This document shows positions 23,366 through 30,279 of a stretch of 30,356 nucleotides of DNA, in pieces (position 1 is the first letter of the stretch; each line of letters opens with the position of its first letter). The notes under the pieces are model-generated. The model saw only the letters and a program-made list of their open reading frames with translations. It was not told where the DNA came from and did no database searches. The DNA is taken from positions 1-30,356 of the forward strand of contig DAIOVD010000029.1 of the NCBI GenBank assembly GCA_036759185.1. Reading direction: 5' to 3'. The position numbers and the translations under genes were made by a program. The DNA comes from CAMDMI01 sp036759185. GTDB lineage: Bacteria; Bacteroidota; Bacteroidia; Cytophagales; Flexibacteraceae.

Positions 23366-25876
23366 ATGAAATCAATTTTTACCATTGTCCTCACCTCTGT
23401 TCTTAGTCTCAGCTGGTTTTCTGTTTCAGCACAAACCAACCTAAACAGCAATCCAGGCTCTGCTTTCGTTTTATATCTTGATTTTGACGGACACTCAGAT
23501 AATTCAGGCTGGTGGTCTTCAGCCGCATTTCCGGATCCGATTGTGACGGCGGCATCATCTTTTACTTCGACGCAAATCACTGAAGTTTTTAACAGGGTTT
23601 CAGAAGATTACCGGCCATTTAACATCAATGTGTCGACACAGCAATCTGTTTATGACGCGGCCCCTGTTGCAAACCGTCAGAGGGTAGTGATAACGGCCAC
23701 TTCAGAATTCTATACAAATGAAAACGGCGGAGCTGGTGGTGTCGCCTATCTTAACACGTTCGGCAGCGGGGAAATTGCCTGTTATGTGTTCACCAATTTT
23801 CTGGGAAGTTCGGCAAAGAATGCTGCCGAGGCCAGTTCGCATGAAGCAGGCCATACACTCGGCCTTCAGCATCATTCCAAATTCAACACAGATTGCAGCT
23901 ACAATACCGAGTATCACCCTGGAAAAGGTTCGGGCCAAACCAAATGGGCTCCGATTATGGGAAATAGCTACAGCAGCATCATCAGCCAATGGTATAAGGG
24001 AAGTGCCAATGGTACCACATGTTCATCTGAAGTACAGGATGATCTTTCTGTGATCTCGACCTCAAACGGATTTGGATATCGTACCGATGATTTCGGAAAT
24101 ACACTGGGGGCGGCTTCCACATTGTCATTTGTGGGAACCAACATTACCCAGAAAGGGATTATTACCACAACGGCTGATGTGGATGTGTTTAAAATTGTGG
24201 TGGCAACTTCAGGTTTCCATACTTTTTTTACCTCTCCAACCGCCATTTCAACGTCAACCTATTCCGGGGCGAATCTGGATGTGAAAATGTGGCTCACCAA
24301 TTCTGCCGGTACCATACTCAATACCGCCAACGACACCACACGCCTCGATGCCACAATTTCATCGGTTTTGCTAAATGCAGGTACCTACTACATTTTTGTT
24401 GAAGGAACAGGTGTTTCAAACTATGTGGATATTGGTTCAACCGGAACCAATGACCACGGAAGTCTGGGAGAGTATACCTTCACTGCAAACCGGTTGTGTA
24501 CACCGGTCATCACATCCACCACACCTGGCAGCCGATGTGGAACGGGTACTGTCAGTCTTTCTGCTGCCGCTTCCGCCGGTACCATCAATTGGTATGCGAC
24601 CAACAGTTCAACAGGTGTTTTGGGTTCAGGCAGTGGTTTTACGACACCATCGATCGCATCATCGGTTACCTATTTTGTGGGAGCAACTGCTGTAGGTTGT
24701 TCTACCGCCAGTGCCAGGGTTGCCGTAGTGGCCACTGTTAATTCGGTGCCGGTTGTAAATGCCGGTACAGACAAAGTGTATGCACAGAATGCAGGGAACC
24801 AAACATTGGTAGGGATTCCATCCGGAGGAACCTGGACGGGAACCGGTGTGTCAACTGGCGGTGTTTTTAGTCCGAACCGGCCACCAGGTAATTATGTCAT
24901 TTCGTACTGTGTAACAAGTAATAACTGCTCTGCATGCGACGACATGACTGTTACAGTTACTGGTTCCGCAACCCAGGTGCCAACGCCCGTGATTTCACCA
25001 GGAACCGGAACCTATACCAGCTCACAGACTGTGACTTTGAGTTGTGCCAATCCGGAAGCTACATTGTATTATACCTTAACAGGGAATACCCCTGTCATTG
25101 GAACCGGATTTACCAAATTGTACACCGGACCTTTTGTGGTAAGCCAGACAACAGCGGTGAAAGTGATGGGAGTTTTAACCGGACTAACCAATTCGGCAGT
25201 GGCTTCTGCTTTGCTGACCATCAACAATCCAAATCTGGTAGCCAATCCGGTGATTGCTCCCGGAACCGGCAGTTATTCCGGACAACAGACCATCAGTCTA
25301 ACCTGTGCAACAGCCGGTGCTTCCATTTTGTATACAACAAACGGAAACGTTCCGGGAACAACGGTGAACTCGTTCACCAAACTGTATACGGGAACGTTTA
25401 CAGTAAATGCTTCTACCACAGTCAGAGCATTGGCTCTGAAAGCTGGTTTGACAACATCCGGTGTTTCGGTGGCATACATTACCATTACATCTCCAACAGC
25501 GACGGTTGCCACTCCGGTGATTACGCCTGGTACAGGAACGTACCCTGGGCCGCAATCGGTTAGTATTTCCTGTGCGACAGCCGGGGCGAGCATTTATTAC
25601 ACNNNNNNNNNNNNNNNNNNNNNNNNNNNNNNNNNNNNNNNNNNNNNNNNNNNNNNNNNNNNNNNNNNNNNNNNNNNNNNNNNNNNNNNNNNNNNNNNNN
25701 NNGATGTTCAATCGGTTCGGTTGCTGAATATGAAAGGTCAGGTGCAGGAGATTCCGTCCGTGATAAAGGACGGTCCGGTGTATCAATTGGATGTGTCGGA
25801 TCAGAAGACAGGATTATATCTCATCCAGGTAGTGACAGATTCGGGTGTGAAGAACATCCGGTTTGTACGGAACTGA
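23366..25876 (+). CDS. T9SS-exported metzincin-type zinc metalloprotease, interrupted by an assembly gap
   Basis: Starts at the ATG at 23366, where the signal peptide MKSIFTIVLTSVLSLSWFSVSAQ begins. The catalytic domain (about residues 30-240) has the extended zinc motif HEAGHTLGLQH (His159, Glu160, His163, Gly166, His169) and a likely Met-turn at APIMGN (Met198), so it is a metzincin. Next is a pre-peptidase-C-like domain (about 250-375), an Ig-like segment (CGTGTVSLSAAAS...), and a GGTWTGTGVSTGGVFSP PKD-like part. At least three chitobiase/HEX C-terminal-type repeats of about 88 residues follow. After the gap, 57 residues ending GLYLIQVVTDSGVKNIRFVRN fit a T9SS type A sorting domain. The frame across the N run is only apparent, and the true length is unknown. 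It is the second gene of a two-gene unit. Confidence 0.88.
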   Translation: MKSIFTIVLTSVLSLSWFSVSAQTNLNSNPGSAFVLYLDFDGHSDNSGWWSSAAFPDPIVTAASSFTSTQITEVFNRVSEDYRPFNINVSTQQSVYDAAPVANRQRVVITATSEFYTNENGGAGGVAYLNTFGSGEIACYVFTNFLGSSAKNAAEASSHEAGHTLGLQHHSKFNTDCSYNTEYHPGKGSGQTKWAPIMGNSYSSIISQWYKGSANGTTCSSEVQDDLSVISTSNGFGYRTDDFGNTLGAASTLSFVGTNITQKGIITTTADVDVFKIVVATSGFHTFFTSPTAISTSTYSGANLDVKMWLTNSAGTILNTANDTTRLDATISSVLLNAGTYYIFVEGTGVSNYVDIGSTGTNDHGSLGEYTFTANRLCTPVITSTTPGSRCGTGTVSLSAAASAGTINWYATNSSTGVLGSGSGFTTPSIASSVTYFVGATAVGCSTASARVAVVATVNSVPVVNAGTDKVYAQNAGNQTLVGIPSGGTWTGTGVSTGGVFSPNRPPGNYVISYCVTSNNCSACDDMTVTVTGSATQVPTPVISPGTGTYTSSQTVTLSCANPEATLYYTLTGNTPVIGTGFTKLYTGPFVVSQTTAVKVMGVLTGLTNSAVASALLTINNPNLVANPVIAPGTGSYSGQQTISLTCATAGASILYTTNGNVPGTTVNSFTKLYTGTFTVNASTTVRALALKAGLTTSGVSVAYITITSPTATVATPVITPGTGTYPGPQSVSISCATAGASIYYXXXXXXXXXXXXXXXXXXXXXXXXXXXXXXXXXXDVQSVRLLNMKGQVQEIPSVIKDGPVYQLDVSDQKTGLYLIQVVTDSGVKNIRFVRN
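24977..25602 (+). repeat. Tandem chitobiase/HEX C-terminal-type protein repeats
   Basis: Repeat units begin at 24977, 25238 and 25505, in one frame (spacing 87 and 89 codons). Each opens with a P-V-I-x-P-G-T-G-x-Y motif, followed by ISLTCATAGASILYTT-like strands. The third is cut by the N gap. More units probably lie in the missing sequence, and near-identity between units may have caused the gap. Confidence 0.8.
25603..25702. other. Assembly gap of exactly 100 N
   Basis: A run of exactly 100 N inside the repeat part of the protease gene. The same length occurs at 28739-28838, so this is a placeholder and does not give the true size. Part of the third repeat and anything before the sorting domain are missing. 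Confidence 0.95.
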
Positions 25877-25923
25877 TGATTGAATGATAAAGAACAAATT
25901 CTTCTGAATCAGAAAGAAAATAG

Positions 25924-25952
25924 AAAAGGCCACCTGTTGAGGGTGGCCTTTT
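25924..25952. terminator. Bidirectional intrinsic terminator
   Basis: AAAAGGCCACC (25924-25934) pairs with GGTGGCCTTTT (25942-25952) around TGTTGAG, with T continuing to 25956. It separates the protease gene from the converging Hsp20 gene. Confidence 0.85.
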
Positions 25953-25980
25953 TTTTGCACTTCAGTTTGAAAGCGATGAA

Positions 25981-26412
25981 TTACTCAACCGAGATATTCT
26001 GTTTCGGTGGTTCTGCAATTTTCGGAAGGCGGATGATTAGAACACCGTTTTCGTGGCGGGCAGAGATGCTGCTAACTTCCACTTTTCCATTCAGAGAAAG
26101 TTGCCTCTCGAAATTACGGACGGGAAATTCCTGGATGTGGAATTGAGGTTCTTCGTCGGGATTCAGTTCTTTTTTTCCTTTCACCACAAGGGTGTCGTTG
26201 ACCACATTGATTTCGATGTGTTCTTTTCCAAACCCGGTGGCAAAAATCTGAACCTCAAAAGCGCCGTCCTTTTCGAGGACGTTGAGCGGAACATTGTATT
26301 TCGGCCGGCGGTATCCTCCCTTGAAAACCGGGTTGAATTGTCCTTTCATAAATCGTTCGCTGGCAGGGGAACCTTCCCGGTTCTGTCCTGCATAATGGCA
26401 GTGTGCGTGCAT
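25981..26412 (-). CDS. Small heat shock protein, Hsp20/alpha-crystallin family
   Basis: A 143-residue ATP-independent holdase chaperone. The alpha-crystallin domain spans about residues 36-132 (YNVPLNVLEKDGAFEVQIFATGF abbreviated; KEHIEINVVNDTLVVKGKK). It includes the signature ENGVLIIRLPK (121-131), and a C-terminal I-x-V oligomerisation motif (ISV, 140-142) is present. The N-terminus is short and opens with a His/Cys cluster, MHAHCHY, unusual for the family. It is the last gene of a tightly packed minus-strand cluster (8 and 4 bases between the last three genes) headed by an ECF sigma factor, suggesting stress-induced co-expression. Confidence 0.92.
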   Translation of the reverse strand: MHAHCHYAGQNREGSPASERFMKGQFNPVFKGGYRRPKYNVPLNVLEKDGAFEVQIFATGFGKEHIEINVVNDTLVVKGKKELNPDEEPQFHIQEFPVRNFERQLSLNGKVEVSSISARHENGVLIIRLPKIAEPPKQNISVE

Positions 26413-26420
26413 AATTTGTT

Positions 26421-26636
26421 TTATAGAGATTGGTTGGTTGAGTTTGTTTTTTCGGTTGGATTGGCAGAATCCGGTTGGCGGTCACAGCCATTTTCCGTGG
26501 ACGAATGGCAGGCAGGATGGCGACCATGACCATAGCCGTGGTGCATCGGATGACGGAATCCAAAGACGGAAACCAGTGTTCCGAAAGTGAGCAGTGCGGT
26601 GGCCGCACCGATCAGGAAATTTTGTTTGCGTTGCAT
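26421..26636 (-). CDS. Small His-rich membrane-anchored protein
   Basis: A 71-residue protein. One N-terminal hydrophobic segment (about 7-27, LIGAATALLTFGTLVSVFGF) is a signal anchor or signal peptide. It is followed directly by the His-rich stretch HPMHHGYGHGRHPACH and a polar Ser/Thr/Asn tail. The His/Cys cluster suggests metal binding (inference). No family is recognised. It lies 4 bases after the 95-residue membrane protein and 8 bases before hsp20, so it is surely in one transcript with both. Confidence 0.65.
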   Translation of the reverse strand: MQRKQNFLIGAATALLTFGTLVSVFGFRHPMHHGYGHGRHPACHSSTENGCDRQPDSANPTEKTNSTNQSL

Positions 26637-26640
26637 GTTT

Positions 26641-26928
26641 TTAGGAATTGGTAGATGAAACAGTTTGTGTTTTATATCCGCAGGTGTGATGCATGCTGCG
26701 GGATTTGAAGTCCTCGTATTCTTCAGTGGTCATGTTCCGGATTTTATCCATCCAGGCCATGCGGCCGGCTTTCCAGTCGGGTCCGAAACGACGGCGGGCA
26801 AAGAGGCGGAAGATGGTTCCGGCGATGAGGAAGAAGAAGAATACCTTCATCAGGAAGAAAGGCATAAACCAGGCGAGGGTTCCGAAGAGGAGGCCGCCGA
26901 GGATGGGTTTGAAGATCTGCGTTTTCAT
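26641..26928 (-). CDS. Small membrane protein with conserved RN-M-T-TEE tail
   Basis: A 95-residue protein. Two closely spaced hydrophobic segments (about 8-22 and 24-42, GGLLFGTLAWFMPFFLMKVF, then FFFFLIAGTIFRLF) are followed by a basic patch (RRRFGPDW) and a soluble tail with IRNMTTEEYEDFKSRSMHHTCGY. The tail matches that of the 106-residue protein of the same cluster (IRN/FRN, L/M, S/T, E, E, ... R ... CG). The HHTCG end is a possible metal- or redox-sensitive site. The partner is unknown; an anti-sigma or sensor role is conceivable. Confidence 0.65.
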   Translation of the reverse strand: MKTQIFKPILGGLLFGTLAWFMPFFLMKVFFFFLIAGTIFRLFARRRFGPDWKAGRMAWMDKIRNMTTEEYEDFKSRSMHHTCGYKTQTVSSTNS

Positions 26929-27236
26929 TTTTGTATTGTTAAATGGTTATAATACGGAGGACGCAGAAGGCCTGGATTTTACTTTACAGGAATTGAAAAA
27001 AAGTCAGACTATTTTTCAAAGAGGATAAAGTATGTGGTTTGAGTTCTGAAATTCAGTGGGTTGCAGAAGTTGATTTTTTGGAAGAAATGTGATGCGGCCC
27101 CGGGCGAAGCGGATACCCCGCAGGCGAGGAACGAAGCCGAGGAGTATAAGCGGAGCACGGGAAATGCCGCCCTGAATATTCAGTTTTTGATTGCCGGAAT
27201 TGGTTTAGGGGAAATTCTTCAGAGGCGAAAATGGCG
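26929..27236. other. Gene-free spacer inside the sigma/Hsp20 cluster
   Basis: About 308 bases between the 106- and 95-residue membrane proteins. No gene is convincing: the 135-codon minus frame over 27053-27460 is mostly a shadow of the 106-residue gene. It contains a GC- and purine-rich block at 27093-27173 that stands out from AT-rich flanks. I find no good TAnnTTTG box for the 26928 gene. Confidence 0.5.
27093..27173. repeat. GC/purine-rich intergenic element, possible dispersed repeat
   Basis: A stretch rich in GCGAAGCGG, GCGAGGAACGAAGCCGAGG and AAGCGGAGCACGGG sub-motifs, bracketed by GGGCG and CGCCC. AAGCGGA occurs twice. Base composition differs sharply from both flanks. It recalls purine-rich intergenic repeats of some Bacteroidota from memory only. 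No second copy is present in the window. Confidence 0.4.
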
Positions 27237-27557
27237 TTACTGAGGACCAGGTCCGCATTTTTCTTTCCAACGCTGGCGCATTTTTTCACGGTCTTCTTCG
27301 CTGAGATTCCGAAACCGTTCCTGAAAACCGGGTTTGCCGAAACCGCCGCCGCCCGGACCCATTCGGAAACTGCCAAACAGGATGCGGCAGATGATGAGCA
27401 GCCCCAGTGCCTGGCCATAACTGAGGACGGGAAAACGGAATAATTCGGGCAGAATGGCATTCCAGAGCAGCATCAGCAGAGCGGCCATGGCCAGACCCAA
27501 ACCCAAAAAGAGGATGGGGAAAAAGATGCGTTTGCGGAAAGGCGGACGGTTGTTCAT
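27237..27557 (-). CDS. Small membrane protein, second gene after the sigma factor
   Basis: A 106-residue protein with two hydrophobic segments (about 11-32 FFPILFLGLGLAMAALLMLL; about 44-62 SYGQALGLLIICRILFG). A Gly-rich linker (GPGGGGFGKPGF) and a charged C-terminal helix RNLSEEDREKMRQRWKEKCG follow. The tail resembles that of the 95-residue protein downstream. It begins 4 bases after the sigma factor stop, so the two are translated from one message. By position it is a candidate membrane-bound anti-sigma factor, but it shows no known anti-sigma domain. Confidence 0.75.
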   Translation of the reverse strand: MNNRPPFRKRIFFPILFLGLGLAMAALLMLLWNAILPELFRFPVLSYGQALGLLIICRILFGSFRMGPGGGGFGKPGFQERFRNLSEEDREKMRQRWKEKCGPGPQ

Positions 27558-27561
27558 GGTG

Positions 27562-28110
27562 CTAGGACTGGATTTCCTGGTATAAATATGCGACTCTTTT
27601 TTTCAAATGTTTCACTGCATAGCCTTTGCGGCTGATGATGGTTTTGAGGTTTTCGCCCGATTCGGTGGCGATTTCCTGCAGCGTTTTACCGTCGATTTCG
27701 TTCTGGATGAAAACTTCGCGTTGATTCTGAGGGAGTTCGTCGAGTGCGGAGTTGAGTTCATTCCAGAAGGCTTCTTTGAACAAGGCCATGTCGGGGTCCG
27801 AATCGTCGATGAGTAAAATTTCGCTGAGGTTCAGTCCGCCGTCTTCCGGATCGGTGAGCAGGTCGTCGAGTGAGTCGGTTTTTTTGCGGCGATAGAGATC
27901 GGTAACCTTGTTGCGTGCCACCTGAAACAACCAGCCGCTGGCACTTTCGAGGTCCTCCACATTTCCCAGACTGCTGAGCTGAAACCAGACTTCCTGCAGA
28001 ATGTCTTCGGCATCCTCCTCCGTCCGTACTTTACCCCGGATGAAGCGAAAAAGTCGCTTCCCGTAGTTTTTGACGAGTTGGGTGACAGACTGAGGTTGAT
28101 TTTCGGCCAT
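27562..28110 (-). CDS. RNA polymerase ECF sigma factor
   Basis: A 182-residue sigma-70 family protein of the ECF type. The start is the ATG at 28110 (MAENQPQSVTQL); the longer frame would begin with TTG at 28134. Region 2 (about 10-75) includes the core-binding EDAEDILQEVWFQL and SGWLFQVARNKVTDLYRRKK. A linker with DDSDPDMALF follows, then region 4 (about 115-175: LDELPQNQREVFIQNEIDGK, LQEIATESGENLKTIISRKGYAV). Only regions 2 and 4 are present, as in ECF factors. It is followed by small membrane proteins and Hsp20, so an envelope or protein-folding stress regulon is likely (inference). Confidence 0.9.
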   Translation of the reverse strand: MAENQPQSVTQLVKNYGKRLFRFIRGKVRTEEDAEDILQEVWFQLSSLGNVEDLESASGWLFQVARNKVTDLYRRKKTDSLDDLLTDPEDGGLNLSEILLIDDSDPDMALFKEAFWNELNSALDELPQNQREVFIQNEIDGKTLQEIATESGENLKTIISRKGYAVKHLKKRVAYLYQEIQS

Positions 28111-28209
28111 GGAGGAAATCGATGGTTGGGGCAACTGCGAAAACCAGGCCAGAAAGGAAAGGGGGCGTTATGGTGCCGGAAATCAGACTGTTTGAGGACG
28201 GAAATCTTT

Positions 28210-28738
28210 TCAGTCTTCCCAGACCATCCGGAAATCGAGTGGTACCTGGCAGTCGTCAAACGTGTAGAGAAACTCCGGACCTGTGTCCGCTTTCTGGTAC
28301 TGTCCGTCCGGGCCGAGGGTGAAAATTTCAACCGTTTCCGTTTCAGGGTCTACCATGGTGTAGTGCTTCACCTTCTGTGATTGGTAGAGATTGAATTTTA
28401 TGGTGCGGTCTTTGTTTTTGGTGGATGGGGACAGGATTTCGAAAACAGCGGAAGGTGCCTGGAAGAGTCTGGTACCTGAAAATGGCTGGCACAACACAAT
28501 GAGATCGGGCTCAACGACGGTGTCGTCAGAAATTTGCCAATCGACTGGCTGGTACACTTTGCATTTTCGGCACCCTTTTTTTCGGATGGCATTTGTCAGT
28601 TCAGTAGCAATCAAAACTGAAATCCGTTGATGTCTTCCGGATGGCGCCGGGCTCATGCAAAAAGGTAAACCATCAATGAGTTCCCAACGGTCTTTCCAGT
28701 GGGCCCATTCTTCAACGGTGTAGTGCTCGGTGTATTTT
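28210..28738 (-). CDS. Uma2 family (DUF820) putative restriction-fold endonuclease, 5' end lost in gap
   Basis: An open frame of at least 175 codons entering the N gap. The first internal Met (28656) would give only 148 residues. Upstream in frame the codons read KYTEHYTVEEWAHWKDRWEL, then IDGLPFC before MSPAPSGRHQR, which is the classic Uma2 N-terminus. The true start is therefore inside the gap, a few residues further on. Family residues include VVEPDLIVL and FEILSPSTKNKDRTIKFNLY, then HYTMVDPETETVEI, a PD-(D/E)xK-type arrangement. Uma2 proteins are widespread with unknown substrate. The stop lies about 100 bases before the sigma factor ATG. Confidence 0.85.
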
Positions 28739-28838
28739 NNNNNNNNNNNNNNNNNNNNNNNNNNNNNNNNNNNNNNNNNNNNNNNNNNNNNNNNNNNNNN
28801 NNNNNNNNNNNNNNNNNNNNNNNNNNNNNNNNNNNNNN
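28739..28838. other. Assembly gap of exactly 100 N
   Basis: A placeholder of exactly 100 N at the junction between the Uma2 gene and the serine hydrolase gene. The apparent 458-codon frame that runs through it from 30029 to 28653 is an artefact: beyond the gap it reads a shadow frame of the Uma2 gene. Confidence 0.95.
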
Positions 28839-30029
28839 AGAGTGCAACTGGTTGTTTTCGACTGTTATGTAGCGTTGTTCGCCTTTGCTGTTTTCATAAA
28901 CGCCTGTGTAACCTTGCAAAACCAGAGGTTCTACTTTGATTTCTTTAGGCTCATAGGGTTTCCCAATAGTAAGCGCCGCCATTTTTGCTGTTACATCGGC
29001 AGGTGAATGACACATGCAATTGGAGAAAACCGCCACAAACACATCCTCTTTCGGCAGATACATGGAATGAGTAAGAAAGCCATTGATGCCACCGCCGTGC
29101 TCTATCGTCGGACTGCCCTGAACGTTCTGAAAACCAAATCCGTAGCCATAAGGATGAGAGGTGCCGTCTGTAAGTTTGACGGGTTTGAAGGCTTTTTCAA
29201 GGGTTTCCTTTTTCACCAGTTTGCCGCCGTGCAAGGCCTGGTGCCATTTGAACAAATCGCCCACCGTCGACTGAATGGAACCGGCGGCATATGGGATAGT
29301 CATGCTCATGACATGTGCATTGACAATGCCAAGAGAATCGTCCTCATCGTATGCTCCGGCCCGGTTTTTTATGATTTTCTTGTCACTGCCATAAAGAGAA
29401 TTGGTCATCCCCAATGGTTTGAAAAACTGGGTCTCAATATAATCCGGGTACGATTTGCCTGATGCCTTTTCAATGATGTAGCCCAGCAGAAAATACCCCG
29501 AATTGTTGTAGTGCCATTGGGTGCCGGGAGCAAACTCCATGGGTTGGTTCTTGAAAAAGTCAATCACCTGGGTTGGGTTCAGGTCCAGCGAGATCTTTTC
29601 CTCAAAATCTTTCATTCCGGTGTAGCTCTGAATGCCGGAGGTATGGGTGAGCAAATGCTCGATGGTGATGGTGTGTCCGTGCGTCGGGTAGTCGGGAATA
29701 AACTTGGTGATGTCGTCCTGAAGGCTGAGTTTGCCTTGTTCCATCAGCTGCAAAATGGCAACAGCAGTGAACTGCTTGGTGATGGATCCGATACGGAAGA
29801 TGTTGTCCACCTGCATGGGAATGTTGAATTCGAGGTTGGCCATTCCAAATGCTTTGTGGTAGATTATCTGTCCTTTTCGGGCAACCAGGGCAGTAGCTCC
29901 GGGTTCTCCTGGTTTGAAATCTTCGGTCAGTAATTTATCGAAACCGGCTTTGAGTGCGGCGTCGGTTTGCTGACCGAATGCAGATGAAAACCAAAGGCAG
30001 GCGATGAAAAGGAGGACGATATTTTTCAT
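28839..30029 (-). CDS. Secreted serine hydrolase, beta-lactamase/class C PBP fold, 3' end lost in gap
   Basis: At least 397 residues. The signal peptide MKNIVLLFIACLWFSSAFG precedes a serine beta-lactamase-like domain (about 25-345): the nucleophile motif SITK (Ser82, Lys85), the Tyr-x-Asn motif YNN (Tyr174, Asn176) and HGG (311-313). Fold landmarks DNIFRIGSITKQFTAVAILQ and HLLTHTSGI are also present. The residues after about 355 (YTGVYENSKGEQRYITVENNQL) are the start of a DUF3471-like C-terminal domain. The end is inside the N gap. Family members act as D-Ala-D-Ala or ester hydrolases, and substrate cannot be read from sequence. An upstream 77-codon frame overlaps its ATG by four bases. Confidence 0.9.
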
Positions 30030-30259
30030 TGGGATGAACAGTTTTTGATTGGCGCAAAATAGGGGATTCTGAATTTTATGACGAGGGATTTCATTGAGAA
30101 GGCAAAACGCTTTTCCAGATGAATTTCAACGGTTTCGTCATGGAATTCAATCAAAGAGGAAGTTTTGCCATTCGGTTGATATGCCAACCATAGAACTTGC
30201 CGAAAATCTTCGTAGCGAATCACTTTGTTATACGTACCTGTTTTTCTATTTTTGAGCAC
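30026..30259 (-). CDS. Doubtful small ORF upstream of the serine hydrolase
   Basis: A 77-codon frame starting with GTG, ending in an ATGA overlap with the serine hydrolase start. The overlap favours a real coupled gene. Against it: no recognisable domain, a non-ATG start, and overlap with a good plus-strand promoter (30224-30254). The central stretch LAYQPNGKTSSLIEFHDETV has a plausible protein composition. I give it low weight. Confidence 0.25.
   Translation of the reverse strand: MLKNRKTGTYNKVIRYEDFRQVLWLAYQPNGKTSSLIEFHDETVEIHLEKRFAFSMKSLVIKFRIPYFAPIKNCSSQ
30224..30254 (+). promoter_or_regulatory. Promoter of the gene at 30280
   Basis: TTTG (30224-30227), exactly 19 bases, then TATTTTTG (30247-30254). 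Both boxes match the Bacteroidota consensus perfectly, the best promoter in the window. Transcription near 30261 leaves about 19 bases before the ATG. Confidence 0.7.
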
Positions 30260-30279
30260 TAAATTTAAACTAACAAACT

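Noticed and set aside
27053..27460. 135-codon minus-strand ORF in the sigma cluster spacer
   Set aside because: Overlaps the 106-residue membrane protein in another frame, has Arg/Ser/Pro-rich shadow composition, and runs through the purine-rich block.
28653..30029. A 458-residue serine hydrolase running through the N gap
   Set aside because: After the gap the frame is a shadow of the Uma2 gene, whose own frame has clear family sequence. The apparent C-terminus is an artefact of the 100-N placeholder.
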